From: Bryobacteraceae bacterium
GTDB taxonomy: Bacteria > Acidobacteriota > Terriglobia > Bryobacterales > Bryobacteraceae
NCBI GenBank assembly: GCA_026002875.1
Contig: BPGE01000001.1
Location: 4,402,001-4,466,000 of the forward strand
Direction: 5' to 3'
DNA length: 64,000 nt
The notes under the pieces are model-generated. The model ran no database searches. It saw only the letters and a program-made list of their open reading frames with translations, and was not told where the DNA came from. This document shows positions 34,348 through 47,201 of the stretch, in pieces. A program made the translations under genes and the position numbers. The stretch's first letter is position 1, and the number at the start of each line of letters is the position of its first letter.

Positions 34348-34572
34348 TTATTGTTTTCGCCCCGGACTGCATAGGATGTTGCTAACTTCGGTTATGTTTT
34401 TTTTGATTTAGTACGAAAATCGTTGTGCTGTCTACACTTTGTGGGTCCTTTCTAGGGAGAATTGAGGTATTCTGACACGGGAACTAAGTAAGATGCCCGG
34501 GTCCTTCGGGCAGGGAAATGCGCTATTCTGTGCCCGTGACTGAATGACCTCTCGCGAGGCTCGGAGGAAGAG
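34348..34572 (+). promoter_or_regulatory. Leader of the beta-propeller gene with a duplicated promoter-like element
   Basis: This is an AT-richer 225-base leader. Two copies of GTCCTT, 17 bases, TATTCT occur at 34445-34473 and 34501-34529, 56 bases apart. The surrounding bases are partly similar, as if an element had been duplicated. The arrangement resembles tandem promoters, but the -35 and -10 hexamers match the common consensus poorly. AAGAG-type purines precede the start. Confidence 0.35.
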
Positions 34573-37500
34573 ATGAGACTACGTACGCTCTTTTGGCTGC
34601 CGGTCGCCCTGGCCGTTCCGCTCATGGCCGGCACTGTCGGCAGGCTCGTTCCGATGCGCGGCGCCATCTCCGACATCGCCCTCGATGAACGCCGCCAGGT
34701 TCTCTATGCCGCCAACTTCACGGCCAACCGCATCGAGATCATGTCTCTTGCGGACCTGACCGTCAAAGGGTCGCTGCCGATGTCGGAAACCCCGTATGTG
34801 CTGGCGCTCTCCCAGGACCAGCGCTTCCTGGTGGCCGGCCACTTCCTCGGAGGACTCACCGTCTTCGACCTCGACGCCAACCAGCGCGCTGAGCAGACGC
34901 TGCAGCAGCAGGTGGTTTCCGTCGTCTTCGGAGCCGGCTCCGAAGCTCTTGTCGTGACCAAGAGCGGCTTCTACCTTTTGAACCCTCTCACCAACGTCCT
35001 CACGGCTTTGCCGATCACCGGCAGTGTCGGCTCCTGCAACATCAATGTGAATCCCGGCACGAAACCCATTGATATCGTCGGGGCTACGGCGGGCGTCTCT
35101 GGCGACGGCCAGACCGTCTACATTCTGGCCCGCGTGACGAATATCGAGCCTCCCGAGTGCAAGCCCGCAGAACCCGACGACTTTTATCTGCTCGAGTACC
35201 GCCCGCTCGCCACAAGCGTCGTCATCACTGGCGCCTCCTCGAAACCTCCCCTCGGGCCCCGCGTGGTCAGCGTCGACCGCGAGGGCAACAACCTCCTGGC
35301 TGGCTGGGCGCTCTACAGCAAGGATCCCGCCACCGGCTACCGCTTCCTCCGCGCCCAGTTCCCCAACATCCGCGGCGCTTGGGCGCTCGGCGGCCACGCC
35401 TACGACTTCCGCCGCAACGTCATCTATGCGCAGGTGCCCATCCTCAACAACACCGCCACCAGCGCGCCGCCGGTTCTCCACCTGCTTGATACCGACAACC
35501 TCACCGTCCGCAAGATCGTCAACCTGCCCAATCCCATTGCCGGCCGCAGCGTCTTCAGCGCGGATCTGAACTACCTCTTCGCCGTCGCCGAGAGCGGCGT
35601 CCTCGTGCTTCATCTGGAAGATCTCGATACCTCCCCGCAGATCGAAGCCGACCGCGAAGATCTGCTCTTCCAGTCCAACTCCTGCGACCGCACGATCCGC
35701 CGCCAGACCTTCCAGATCCTCGACCCCTCCGGCCGCGGGGCTGATTTCACCATCAAGGTTCCTGAGGGCGTGCGTGGCGTCCGCGTCTTCCCCGCTTCCG
35801 GCACCGCCCCCGCCACCGTCACCGTGGAAGTCGACCCTATCGCCTTCCAGAGCCAGCAGGGCACCGTCGCCGTCAACCTCTCCATCGCCACTTCGGCGGG
35901 GATCAATGTTCCCTGGCCCGTGCGCGTGCTCGTCAACACGCGCGACTTCGACCAGCGCGGCACCATCGTCAACGTGCCCGGCAAGATCGTCGACGTTGTC
36001 GCCGACCCCTACCGGCCCCGCGTCTACGTCCTGCGCCAGGACCGCAATCGCGTCATCGTGCTCGACGCCAACACCTACGAACAGCTGGCCTGGCTGCGCA
36101 CCGCCAACACCCCGGTGCAGATGGCCATTACTCTCGACGGCAAGTACCTGATCACGACGGCTGACAACAGCCAGATCCTGACCGTCCACGACCTCGATAC
36201 CTTCGAGCAGCTCCCGCCCGTCATTGCCGATCCCGGCCGGTACACGCGCTCGATCACGGTCACGCAGAACGAAATCTGGGCCACCGCCCGCCTCGCGTTC
36301 CAGAAGGAAGCCTGCAGCGGAGGCGGCTCGCATGAACTGCTGCGCGTGGACCTGTACAACCGCCGCGCCACCCCGCCGGCCCGCCTCGGCCTCTACGCCA
36401 ACTGCATCAGCGAGAACGCGATGCTCTCCGCCACGCCGTCGGCAGCCCTCGCGCTCCTCGCCCAGCCCAACGGCTCGGTCCTGCTTTATGAGTCCAGCGC
36501 CAATACGTGGGTCGTGGGACGCAAGGATTTCGATTCGCTCAGCGGCGCCGTCGGCGCCTTCAACGACAACGTCTTCGTCGTCCGCGACAACGTCCTCGAC
36601 ACGGCCCTCTTCCCCGTGGAGCGGAGACCTTTGCAGGGCACTCCGTCAGGCCTCGGCGCCGTGCCCGGCGCATTCTACCTCCGCACCGCCGCCACTCCCC
36701 AGGGCCCGGGCTTCATCGAGAAGATCGATGTCGTCCAGTATCCGGCCAGCCGCTTCTCCAGGCTGGTCGAGTCCCCGCTGGTCCCGGTCACGGCCCAGCC
36801 CGTCAACCTGATCGGCGAGACCATCCTGCCGTTCACCCGCACGCTCGCGATCGCCTTCAACCCGGGCAGGATCTTCTCCGCTTCCACCTCCGGCCTGACG
36901 GCCCTGGATTTCGCCTATGACGCGCCGGTTCCGATGCCGGCCATCTCTTCGGTGCTCAACGTTGCTGACAACACGCAGGCCGTCGGGCCCGGCAGCCTCG
37001 TCCTGATCCGCGGCACGGGCCTCGCCACCGCCGCAGAGACCGGCGGCACGCCGTGGCCCTCTTCGCTCGATCAGGCCTGCGTCCTGCTCAACGGCAATCC
37101 GCTGCCGCTCGGCCGGGTCAGCAGCACGGAAATCCTGGTCCACATCCCCTTCTCCGCCGCCAGCGGCCAGCTGGTCGTGCGCTCGGCTGGCGGTGTCAGC
37201 GCCGCCTTCCCGCTCACGGTCGAGCCCGCCGCCCCCGCCATCTTCCGCGACGGCGCCGCCGGGCCCCTGCGCGGCCTCGCCACGCTCGTCCGCCAGGCCA
37301 ACAACGAGCTGGTCACCTTCGCCAACCCGATTCAGCCCGGCGACCGCATCTCCATCTACCTTACCGGCATGGGCCGCGTCTTCCCGGATCCCGGCGCTGG
37401 CGTTCCCGCTCCGGCTGAGCCGGTCTCGTCCGTGGTCCTCAGACCCACGGTCACCATCGGCGACACGCCGCTCACCGTCGATTTCGCCGGCCTCGAGCCC

Positions 37501-37632
37501 GGCCGCATCGGCGTGTACCGCATCGATGCCACTGTGCCCTGGTGGGTCCGCAACGGACAGTCCCTGCCGCTCACCATCCGCCAGGGAACGTTCGAAACCA
37601 GCGTCGAAGTGCGCGTCGTGCCTAAACCTTAA
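34573..37632 (+). CDS. Exported beta-propeller protein with Solibacter-type C-terminal domain
   Basis: The product has 1019 residues and a signal peptide (MRLRTLFWLPVALAVPLMAG). Many YVTN/WD-type blades follow, for example SDIALDERRQVLYAANFTAN and YLLTTADN-like strands, probably forming one or two propellers up to about residue 770. The last 220 residues form an IPT/TIG-like region (VGPGSLVLIRGTGLATAAET, then PAAPAIFRDGAAGPLRGLAT and FANPIQPGDRISIYLTGMGR). This is the TIGR03437 C-terminal family found mainly in Solibacter relatives. A surface or periplasmic binding role is likely; the ligand is unknown. Confidence 0.8.
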   Translation: MRLRTLFWLPVALAVPLMAGTVGRLVPMRGAISDIALDERRQVLYAANFTANRIEIMSLADLTVKGSLPMSETPYVLALSQDQRFLVAGHFLGGLTVFDLDANQRAEQTLQQQVVSVVFGAGSEALVVTKSGFYLLNPLTNVLTALPITGSVGSCNINVNPGTKPIDIVGATAGVSGDGQTVYILARVTNIEPPECKPAEPDDFYLLEYRPLATSVVITGASSKPPLGPRVVSVDREGNNLLAGWALYSKDPATGYRFLRAQFPNIRGAWALGGHAYDFRRNVIYAQVPILNNTATSAPPVLHLLDTDNLTVRKIVNLPNPIAGRSVFSADLNYLFAVAESGVLVLHLEDLDTSPQIEADREDLLFQSNSCDRTIRRQTFQILDPSGRGADFTIKVPEGVRGVRVFPASGTAPATVTVEVDPIAFQSQQGTVAVNLSIATSAGINVPWPVRVLVNTRDFDQRGTIVNVPGKIVDVVADPYRPRVYVLRQDRNRVIVLDANTYEQLAWLRTANTPVQMAITLDGKYLITTADNSQILTVHDLDTFEQLPPVIADPGRYTRSITVTQNEIWATARLAFQKEACSGGGSHELLRVDLYNRRATPPARLGLYANCISENAMLSATPSAALALLAQPNGSVLLYESSANTWVVGRKDFDSLSGAVGAFNDNVFVVRDNVLDTALFPVERRPLQGTPSGLGAVPGAFYLRTAATPQGPGFIEKIDVVQYPASRFSRLVESPLVPVTAQPVNLIGETILPFTRTLAIAFNPGRIFSASTSGLTALDFAYDAPVPMPAISSVLNVADNTQAVGPGSLVLIRGTGLATAAETGGTPWPSSLDQACVLLNGNPLPLGRVSSTEILVHIPFSAASGQLVVRSAGGVSAAFPLTVEPAAPAIFRDGAAGPLRGLATLVRQANNELVTFANPIQPGDRISIYLTGMGRVFPDPGAGVPAPAEPVSSVVLRPTVTIGDTPLTVDFAGLEPGRIGVYRIDATVPWWVRNGQSLPLTIRQGTFETSVEVRVVPKP

Positions 37633-37669
37633 GCGCCTGACCGCCGATTCTACGTAGTAGGATCACATC

Positions 37670-38305
37670 ATGCGTACCAACATTCTGCCCAGCGCTCTCC
37701 TGCTCGCCCTGCCCTTCGCGGCATCGGCACAGCAGTGGGAAATCGGCGGCGTCGGCGGCTTCGCTGCCCAACGCGGCGTCTCCGTGGAATCCGGCAGCGT
37801 CTCTGGCAAGGTGGGCTTCAAGGACGCCCCGGTCGCCGGCGCCTACTTCGGTGAAACCCGCGGGCGCTGGGGCGGAGAGGTGCGCTACCTCTACCGCTGG
37901 GGCGACGCAAAGGTCGAGGTGGGAGGCGAGTCCGCCTCCCTCAAGGCCCGCCAGCAGATCGTCACCGGGGACCTCCTTTTCCACTTCTCCGGCGAAAAAG
38001 CCGCTGTCCGGCCCTTCATCGTCTTCGGCGGCGGCATCCGCTACATCGAGGGCACCGGCCAGCAGCGCGCGTTCCACCCGGGCAGCCAGTACGCCGCCCT
38101 GGCCCAGACCAGCGAAACCCTGCCGGTCGGCCACTTCGGCGCGGGCATCAAGGCCCAGGCTGGAAAGCATGCCCTCTTCCGCCTGGAGTTCCGCGATTAC
38201 CTTGGGCCCCGCACCGATAACGTGATCGCCGCCGCCCCTGGATCGAAGCTCAAGGGGCTCATGCACGATCTGGTCTTCACCGCCGGCATCGCCTGGGTCT
38301 TCTGA
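37670..38305 (+). CDS. Small outer-membrane-type beta-barrel protein
   Basis: The 211-residue product has a signal peptide (MRTNILPSALLLALPFAASA), then alternating beta strands with Gly and aromatic residues (WEIGGVGGFAAQRGV, YLYRWGDAKVEVGGESA). It ends ...FTAGIAWVF with a terminal Phe, typical of outer-membrane barrels recognised by BamA. Specific function unknown. It is co-directional with the propeller gene, 37 bases away. Confidence 0.65.
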   Translation: MRTNILPSALLLALPFAASAQQWEIGGVGGFAAQRGVSVESGSVSGKVGFKDAPVAGAYFGETRGRWGGEVRYLYRWGDAKVEVGGESASLKARQQIVTGDLLFHFSGEKAAVRPFIVFGGGIRYIEGTGQQRAFHPGSQYAALAQTSETLPVGHFGAGIKAQAGKHALFRLEFRDYLGPRTDNVIAAAPGSKLKGLMHDLVFTAGIAWVF

Positions 38306-38340
38306 CCCGGGCGGTCCGCTCCACCCCCGTCCCCAAAGAA

Positions 38341-38378
38341 AGGGCCGCCCGCGCTCCCCGGCACCGGCGGCCCTTCGT
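38341..38378. terminator. Bidirectional terminator between barrel gene and gyrB
   Basis: AGGGCCGCC (38341-38349) pairs with GGCGGCCCT (38366-38374) around a 16-base loop. T-rich sequence follows on the plus strand (TCGTTT) and A-rich AAAGAA precedes it, so both converging transcripts could end here. Confidence 0.65.
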
Positions 38379-38386
38379 TTCCCCGC

Positions 38387-41964
<3,578 letters not shown>

Positions 41965-42232
41965 ACGTCCAGTCCTCTCGTCCCAAACGCGCTTCAGGCG
42001 CGCTGCTTCCGGATACTGTCTGTTTTTCCCTTTCCTGATTCTGACTCTATCGGGTTCGTAGGGCCTGTGAGAATGTCAGTATCCATCCTAAATTATACAA
42101 AAATCTGACCGTTCCAGTTTCATCGTCCTGTGGTTTCCAGTGCGGCTGACTGTGGCTGCCGCCGGGAGCTCACCCCTGGCCCACAGCTTCCGCAGGTTCT
42201 ACAATGGCCCGGGTGTGGAAAACCACAGATCC
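41965..42232. other. dnaA-dnaN intergenic region with DnaA-box-like site
   Basis: This 268-base stretch is AT-richer than its surroundings. A perfect consensus DnaA box, TTTTCCACA (minus strand), lies at 42222-42214. An AT-rich run lies at about 42088-42110. A TATAAT -10 for dnaN on the minus strand is at 42097-42092. The region could hold part of the chromosomal origin or only the autoregulated dnaN promoter. Confidence 0.45.
42092..42097 (-). promoter_or_regulatory. TATAAT -10 element for dnaN
   Basis: The minus strand reads TTGTATAATTTAGG here, an exact -10 box. The -35 region about 17 bases upstream is weak. It lies about 128 bases from the dnaN start. Confidence 0.5.
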
Positions 42233-43576
42233 TCACTGAAATGAGTCGATTATACTGTGAATCAGCCTGTTGATCTCCGGATCGTGCTGCCGCAGCTCTT
42301 CCACTTTCCGGATGGCGTGCAGCACGGTTGTGTGATGCTTGCCTCCAAAGTGGCGCCCGATCTCGGGCAGCGAGGCGCCCGTGAGCTCGCGCGACAGGTA
42401 CATGGCGATCTGCCGGGGGCGGCTGATCTCGTGCGCGTTGGTCCGCTGCTTGAGCTGCGCCGGCTGAAGCCCGAAACGCTCGGCAACCGCGCGCACGACC
42501 GCCTCGATGGAGATGCGGCGCTCGTTCGTGTGAAGAAGGTGCCGCAGCGCCTGCTGCGCCATCGAGGCGCTGATCGGCGCTCCCGTGACGGAGGAATAGG
42601 CGAGCAGCTTCGTAAACGCTCCTTCCAGTTCGCGGACGCTTGAGCGGACCTTCGTCGCCAGCAGGATACGCACGTCTTCCGGCAGCCGGACGCCCTCCGC
42701 CTCGGCCTTCTTGTCCAGGATGGCCATCTTCGTCTCCAGGTCGGGCGGCTGCACGTCCACCATCAGACCCCACTCGAACCGCGTGCGGAGCCGCTCCACC
42801 AGACCCGGGATGTTCTTGGGCATCTCGTCGCTCGAGATCACAATCTGCTTCTGGTGGTCGTAAAGCGAGTTGAACGTGTGGAAAAACTCCTCCTGTGTTC
42901 GCTCTTTCCCGCCGAGAATGTGGATGTCGTCGATCAGCAGCGCGTCCGCGCTCCGGTAGTGCTGCTGGAACGCGGGCATGCGTCCGGCGCGCAGGCTCTG
43001 GATCATTTCGTTCATGAATTGTTCGCCCGTCGTGTACACCACGCGCATCCGCGGGTGCCTCTCCAGCAGCGCCCGCCCCGTCGCGTGCAGAAGGTGCGTC
43101 TTGCCCATGCCGCTGCCGCCGTAGATGAACAGCGGGTTGTAGCGCACCGCAGGCTGCCTGGCGACGGCAAAAGCCGCCGCATGGGCGAACTGGTTGCACG
43201 AGCCCACCACGAACGTCTCGAACGTGAAGCGCGGATTCAGCTGGCTTGCCGCATCCAGGAATGCCGGCGTCTCCCGCCCGCCCGCCGGGGAACTCTCCCG
43301 GGACAGCGGCGGCGCGGCGCTCTCGGTGGAGAGGGCGATGTAGCGGATCTGCAGGTGCGGAACCCCGGCGCCTCGCCGCGCCTGTTCCACCGCTGGCGCG
43401 AGCTGCTTCTCCAACCATGTCCTCGCGTGGTCGTCCGGAACCGCCACTCGCAGCTCGTCTCCCGACTCCTCAAGCAATTCCGTCCTCGAGACCCAGTTCT
43501 CGAACGCCTCCCCGGGAAGGATCTGTGCCAGCTGTTCCTTGATGCTGTCCCAACTGTTCTTCGCTGCTGTCAACAC
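42233..43576 (-). CDS. dnaA: Chromosomal replication initiator DnaA
   Basis: The product has 447 residues. Domain I begins SWDSIKEQLAQILPGEAFEN. The linker contains Ser and Pro residues. The AAA+ core has IYGGSGMGKTHLLHATGRAL (Walker A) and ALLIDDIHILGGKERTQEEF (Walker B). Domain IV carries the box-recognition helix-turn-helix with LPEIGRHFGGKHHTTVLHAI. It binds DnaA boxes and opens the origin. It is transcribed toward dnaN and gyrB. Confidence 0.97.
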   Translation of the reverse strand: MLTAAKNSWDSIKEQLAQILPGEAFENWVSRTELLEESGDELRVAVPDDHARTWLEKQLAPAVEQARRGAGVPHLQIRYIALSTESAAPPLSRESSPAGGRETPAFLDAASQLNPRFTFETFVVGSCNQFAHAAAFAVARQPAVRYNPLFIYGGSGMGKTHLLHATGRALLERHPRMRVVYTTGEQFMNEMIQSLRAGRMPAFQQHYRSADALLIDDIHILGGKERTQEEFFHTFNSLYDHQKQIVISSDEMPKNIPGLVERLRTRFEWGLMVDVQPPDLETKMAILDKKAEAEGVRLPEDVRILLATKVRSSVRELEGAFTKLLAYSSVTGAPISASMAQQALRHLLHTNERRISIEAVVRAVAERFGLQPAQLKQRTNAHEISRPRQIAMYLSRELTGASLPEIGRHFGGKHHTTVLHAIRKVEELRQHDPEINRLIHSIIDSFQ

Positions 43577-43969
43577 CGCTCAATCTCCACAAGTTACGCA
43601 CAAGATTTCCACAGCGCGGAAACCGGGAGTCGAATCCTGTGCCTGATCCGGCTGGACTCCTCACGAAGCGGGGCATGCCGAAGGGAAGCGCCCTTCCCGG
43701 CGCCCTGCAGTCCGTACCGGCGTTGTTCAGAATATCACACTTGATCCACAGCGGACGCGAAACCGAAATCATTTTGTAACAGACTGAAATACAATGAATT
43801 ACTACAAAAAACGTGCCTTACGGAAGCACTGTCATTTCGGCCAGGATTTGTTCTGGCCCGGGATGCAAAAGTCTGACTGGCAATGCTGTATCGGCGTCCG
43901 TCTGAGACTCGTTCCAGACCCCATTTGACATGCCGCCCGGCCTGCGCCAAAATGAAATTGAACTCCCGG
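43577..43969. other. Probable origin side of dnaA: DnaA-box-like sites and AT-rich stretch
   Basis: TTACGCACA (43594-43602), ATTTCCACA (43605-43613) and TGATCCACA (43742-43750) each match the DnaA box at eight of nine positions. They lie near an AT-rich run at about 43770-43815. Together with the change in strand composition around here, this is a good origin candidate. A promoter for the divergent tRNA-Gly lies at the far end. Confidence 0.5.
43925..43953 (+). promoter_or_regulatory. Promoter of tRNA-Gly
   Basis: TTGACA (43925-43930), a 17-base spacer and CAAAAT (43948-43953). The tRNA begins 16 bases after the -10 box. Confidence 0.75.
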
Positions 43970-44045
<76 letters not shown>

Positions 44046-44258
44046 TTCCCTTTCGTTCCCATTCCCCCCTCCGTTGACCAGACCGCACGTTCTGGGGCTT
44101 TGCATCCGGCTCTGAGACCATCGGCCAATGAATTCACGGCTGGGACTGCTTGTGCTCCTCCCGTGCCTGCTGCCGGGGGAGGAGATTGTGCAGGAAGCAA
44201 AACTCGTCTTTCGGGATGCCAGCCGGATCCGTGTCGCAGGCGGCCTCGGGCAGCCCGT

Positions 44259-44627
44259 TCAGCGCCGCCTCAGGCGGTTCAGCAGTCTGCGCCTTCTGGA
44301 TTCGGCAAGCCGCACCTGGCGCTCGTCCATTCCGAAGTAATGAGCCACTTCGTGCCAGATGGTCTCGCGCACCAGCCGTCGCAGGTCCTCTTCGTTGCGC
44401 GCCAGCCGCTCGTGCGGCCCCTGATAGATCACGATGCGGTCCGGCATCCGCACGGGTTCGGCCACGCTGCGCTCGGTCAGCGGCCGTCCCTCGTAGAGCC
44501 CGAGCAGCCCGGGGCGCGGCGGCTCCGCCTCGACCACGAACACCAGGTTGCGCAACAGCCTGCGGAAGCGCGCCGGGATGACGTCCATGCACTCTTCCAC
44601 CAGCAGGTCAAATTCCCTCGGCGACAT
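44259..44627 (-). CDS. Small zincin metallopeptidase-like protein (PF06262 type)
   Basis: The product has 122 residues and begins at the ATG at 44627. The conserved zinc motif HEVAH lies in RETIWHEVAHYFGMDERQVR near the end. Earlier parts (LLGLYEGRPLTERSVAEPVR and MPDRIVIYQGPHERLARNEE) match the minimal zincin-like family seen in Actinobacteria and Acidobacteria. The substrate is unknown. It is transcribed opposite to its neighbours. Confidence 0.8.
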   Translation of the reverse strand: MSPREFDLLVEECMDVIPARFRRLLRNLVFVVEAEPPRPGLLGLYEGRPLTERSVAEPVRMPDRIVIYQGPHERLARNEEDLRRLVRETIWHEVAHYFGMDERQVRLAESRRRRLLNRLRRR

Positions 44628-44662
44628 CGGCGCGCCCCTGTGTTCAGTTAACCTTGAAAGTG

Positions 44663-45037
44663 ATGGGTGACGCAAAGCTCGAGGCCAAAGCGGCCGCTCT
44701 CGGCATCGGCTCGCTGCGCCGCCATATCTTCCTGTGCGCAGACCAGAGCGAACCGAAGTGCTGCACGCGCGAAGAGGGACTGCGCGCCTGGGAGTATCTC
44801 AAGAAGCGGTTGCGCACCGAGCCGGGTATCTTCCGCACCAAGGCCAACTGCCTGCGGCTGTGCGAACAGGGGCCGATTGCAGTCGTCTATCCCGATGGCA
44901 TCTGGTACCGCGGCGCCACCGCGGAAGTGCTTGAGCGCATTGTCGAAGAGCACCTGATCGGCGGGCGCCCGGTGGAAGAGCACGTCCTTGCGCGCGACTC
45001 TCTGCAGGGCGCCGGAGAGCTTCCGGAGCCGCGCTAG
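44663..45037 (+). CDS. Thioredoxin-like [2Fe-2S] ferredoxin-type protein
   Basis: The product has 124 residues from the ATG at 44663; a TTG at 44654 is possible. The cluster-binding cysteines CADQSEPKCC and CLRLCEQG have the spacing of thioredoxin-like [2Fe-2S] proteins. The middle contains PIAVVYPDGIWYRG. It is probably an electron carrier, partner unknown. It precedes cmk by 18 bases on the same strand. Confidence 0.8.
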   Translation: MGDAKLEAKAAALGIGSLRRHIFLCADQSEPKCCTREEGLRAWEYLKKRLRTEPGIFRTKANCLRLCEQGPIAVVYPDGIWYRGATAEVLERIVEEHLIGGRPVEEHVLARDSLQGAGELPEPR

Positions 45038-45055
45038 ACTGAGAGAAACATCACG

Positions 45056-45742
45056 TTGGGCAAGACAATTACCATCGCCATCGACGGGCCTGCTGGCGCG
45101 GGCAAGAGCACTCTGGCCCGCCGGCTGGCGGCGCGTCTCGGCTTCCTCTACATCGACACGGGCGCCATGTACCGCGCCGTCGCTCTGTGGGCGCGCCGCC
45201 TTGGCGTCGAATGGGACGATGCGGCGCGCCTGGAGCAGCTGGCCCGCGAGTCCCGCATCGAGCTGGCGCCCGGCGGCGCCGTGCTGCTGAACGGCGAAGA
45301 CGTCAGTGAAGCCATCCGCGATCCGGAGATCTCCGAAGGCGCGTCGCGCGTCTCCGCGATTCCGGGCGTGCGCCGCGCGCTGGTGGAGAAGCAGCAGCAG
45401 ATGGGCCGCGAGGCTTCCGTCGTGATGGAGGGCCGAGACATCGGCACGGTGGTCTTCCCCGACGCGGAAGTGAAAATCTATCTCGACGCCACCCCGGAAG
45501 AACGCACCCGGCGGCGGCTCAAGGACCTTGCCGCACGCGGCATCCAGGCTGAATTCGGACAGGTGCTCAGCGAGATCCAGAGGCGCGACCAGCGGGATTC
45601 CACGCGCGCCGATTCGCCCCTGCGCCAGGCACCCGACGCCATCTACGTCGATTCCACTTCCATGTCGGAAGAGCAAGTCGAGGAAGCGCTTCTCAAGATC
45701 GTGCGCGACCGCACCAGCAACGGAAAGGAAGTCACCAGTTGA
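45056..45742 (+). CDS. cmk: Cytidylate kinase
   Basis: The 228-residue product phosphorylates CMP and dCMP. It starts at TTG 45056 ([20 protein letters not shown]). The P-loop is GPAGAGKST; the CMP-binding region is [20 protein letters not shown] lid segment with [19 protein letters not shown] and [20 protein letters not shown] follows. The gene overlaps the aspartokinase start by four bases. Confidence 0.93.
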   Translation: MGKTITIAIDGPAGAGKSTLARRLAARLGFLYIDTGAMYRAVALWARRLGVEWDDAARLEQLARESRIELAPGGAVLLNGEDVSEAIRDPEISEGASRVSAIPGVRRALVEKQQQMGREASVVMEGRDIGTVVFPDAEVKIYLDATPEERTRRRLKDLAARGIQAEFGQVLSEIQRRDQRDSTRADSPLRQAPDAIYVDSTSMSEEQVEEALLKIVRDRTSNGKEVTS

Positions 45743-47148
45743 AGGACCTGCTCGTGATGAAATTCGGCGGAACCAGCATGGGTTCCGCCGAGCGCATCCG
45801 CTCCGCCGCCTCGTTGTGCGAAGAGGCATGGCGGCAGCGCCCCGTCGTCGTGATCGTGTCGGCGATGGCCAAGGTCACCGACATGCTGCTGGAGGCCTTG
45901 CGCCACGCCGAAGGCGGCGATGAAGCCGGGCTCGACCGCCTGCTCAGGCTGCTCGACGACAAGCACCGGCAGTGCTGCACCGAGCTGCTCGAGGGAGCGA
46001 AGCGCGAAGAGACGCAGCGCATTCTGGACGGCATCCTGGAGGAGTTCGCCCGGATCGCCCGCGGCGTGCTGATGCTGGGCGAGCGTCCGCCGCGCTCCGT
46101 GGATGAGGCCGTCGCCGCCGGCGAGCGGCTGAGCGCTGCGCTGATGGCAGCCTGCCTGCAGAGCCGCGGCGTCGATGCGATGGCCGTCAACGGCTGGGAC
46201 GTGATCGTCACCGACGCCGTGTTCGGCAACGCCAGCCCCCTGCTGCCGCAGACCCGCGAGAAGGCCTCCGCCCTGCTTCTTCCCGCTCTCGAGCAGCGCC
46301 GCCTGCCCGTCGTCACCGGCTTCAACGGCGCCACGCTCGACGGCCGTCCGACCACGCTCGGGCGCGGCGGCAGCGACTTCTCCGCCTCGATCCTCGCTTC
46401 CGTGCTGGACGCTTCCGAACTCTGGATCTGGAGCGACGTCGACGGCATCCTTTCGGCCGACCCGCGCCTCGTTCCCGACGCGCGCGTGCTCGAAGAGATC
46501 ACCTACCGGGAAGCCGCCGAACTGGCCTACAACGGCGCCAAGGTGCTTCACCCGCGCACGCTCGCGCCGCTGATGGAGAAAGGCATCCCCGTCTGGAGCC
46601 GCAACAGCTTCAATCCGTCCTTCCCCGGGACCAAGATCGTCCCGGAGACCAAAGACGGCCCCATCGGACCGCGCGCCGTCACGTCGATGACCAACGTGGC
46701 TCTCGTGAGCGTGGATCCCGCCAGCGCCGTGCTGAGCGGCACCAAGATCATGGCCCGCAGCCTCGAAGCTCTGGCCGCCGCCAACGCCGAAGTTCTCGCC
46801 CTCACCAGCTCGAGCTACCGCCAGAACTTCTGCTTTCTGATCCGCACGGCTGAACTGCCCGCCGTGATCGAAAAGCTTGAGGAAGCCTTCTCGCTTGAAC
46901 TGGCCCACGGGTATCTGCACCCCATCGATGTCGATCTCGACGTCGGCTTGCTTGCAATCGTGGGCGAGGGAATGCGCGGCCATCCGGGTCTCGCAGGGCG
47001 GATTTTCACCGCGATTTCGCGCGAGATGGTCAACATCATCGCCATCGCCCAGGGTTCGAGCGAGCTGACCATCGCCATCGTCGTCCGCAAGGATGGCGTG
47101 GAGAAGGCGGTCCGCGCCGTCCACGCCGAGTGCGGCCTCGGCCGGTAA
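45739..47148 (+). CDS. Aspartate kinase
   Basis: The product has 469 residues and catalyses the first step from aspartate toward Lys, Thr and Met. It starts at TTG 45739 overlapping the cmk stop, or at the in-frame ATG at 45757 before [13 protein letters not shown]. The kinase domain has [27 protein letters not shown] and the [11 protein letters not shown] segment. Two C-terminal ACT domains follow ([13 protein letters not shown] and [18 protein letters not shown]), which should bind feedback inhibitors. Length and ACT arrangement match LysC-type enzymes. Confidence 0.92.
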   Translation: MKDLLVMKFGGTSMGSAERIRSAASLCEEAWRQRPVVVIVSAMAKVTDMLLEALRHAEGGDEAGLDRLLRLLDDKHRQCCTELLEGAKREETQRILDGILEEFARIARGVLMLGERPPRSVDEAVAAGERLSAALMAACLQSRGVDAMAVNGWDVIVTDAVFGNASPLLPQTREKASALLLPALEQRRLPVVTGFNGATLDGRPTTLGRGGSDFSASILASVLDASELWIWSDVDGILSADPRLVPDARVLEEITYREAAELAYNGAKVLHPRTLAPLMEKGIPVWSRNSFNPSFPGTKIVPETKDGPIGPRAVTSMTNVALVSVDPASAVLSGTKIMARSLEALAAANAEVLALTSSSYRQNFCFLIRTAELPAVIEKLEEAFSLELAHGYLHPIDVDLDVGLLAIVGEGMRGHPGLAGRIFTAISREMVNIIAIAQGSSELTIAIVVRKDGVEKAVRAVHAECGLGR

Positions 47149-47163
47149 GCGGCTCCCCGGCGC

Positions 47164-47169
47164 TATAAT
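47164..47169 (+). promoter_or_regulatory. TATAAT -10 element before the foldase gene
   Basis: An exact TATAAT lies 32 bases before the foldase ATG at 47202. No clear -35 box is visible, so an extended -10 is possible. Confidence 0.5.
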
Positions 47170-47201
47170 GGTGGTTTCGCCGATTTTCAGGAGTTCCCCC
47201 C

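Noticed and set aside
44128-44340. 70-codon plus-strand frame with a hydrophobic start
   Set aside because: Most of it lies opposite the metallopeptidase gene; the remainder has no support beyond a leader-like start.
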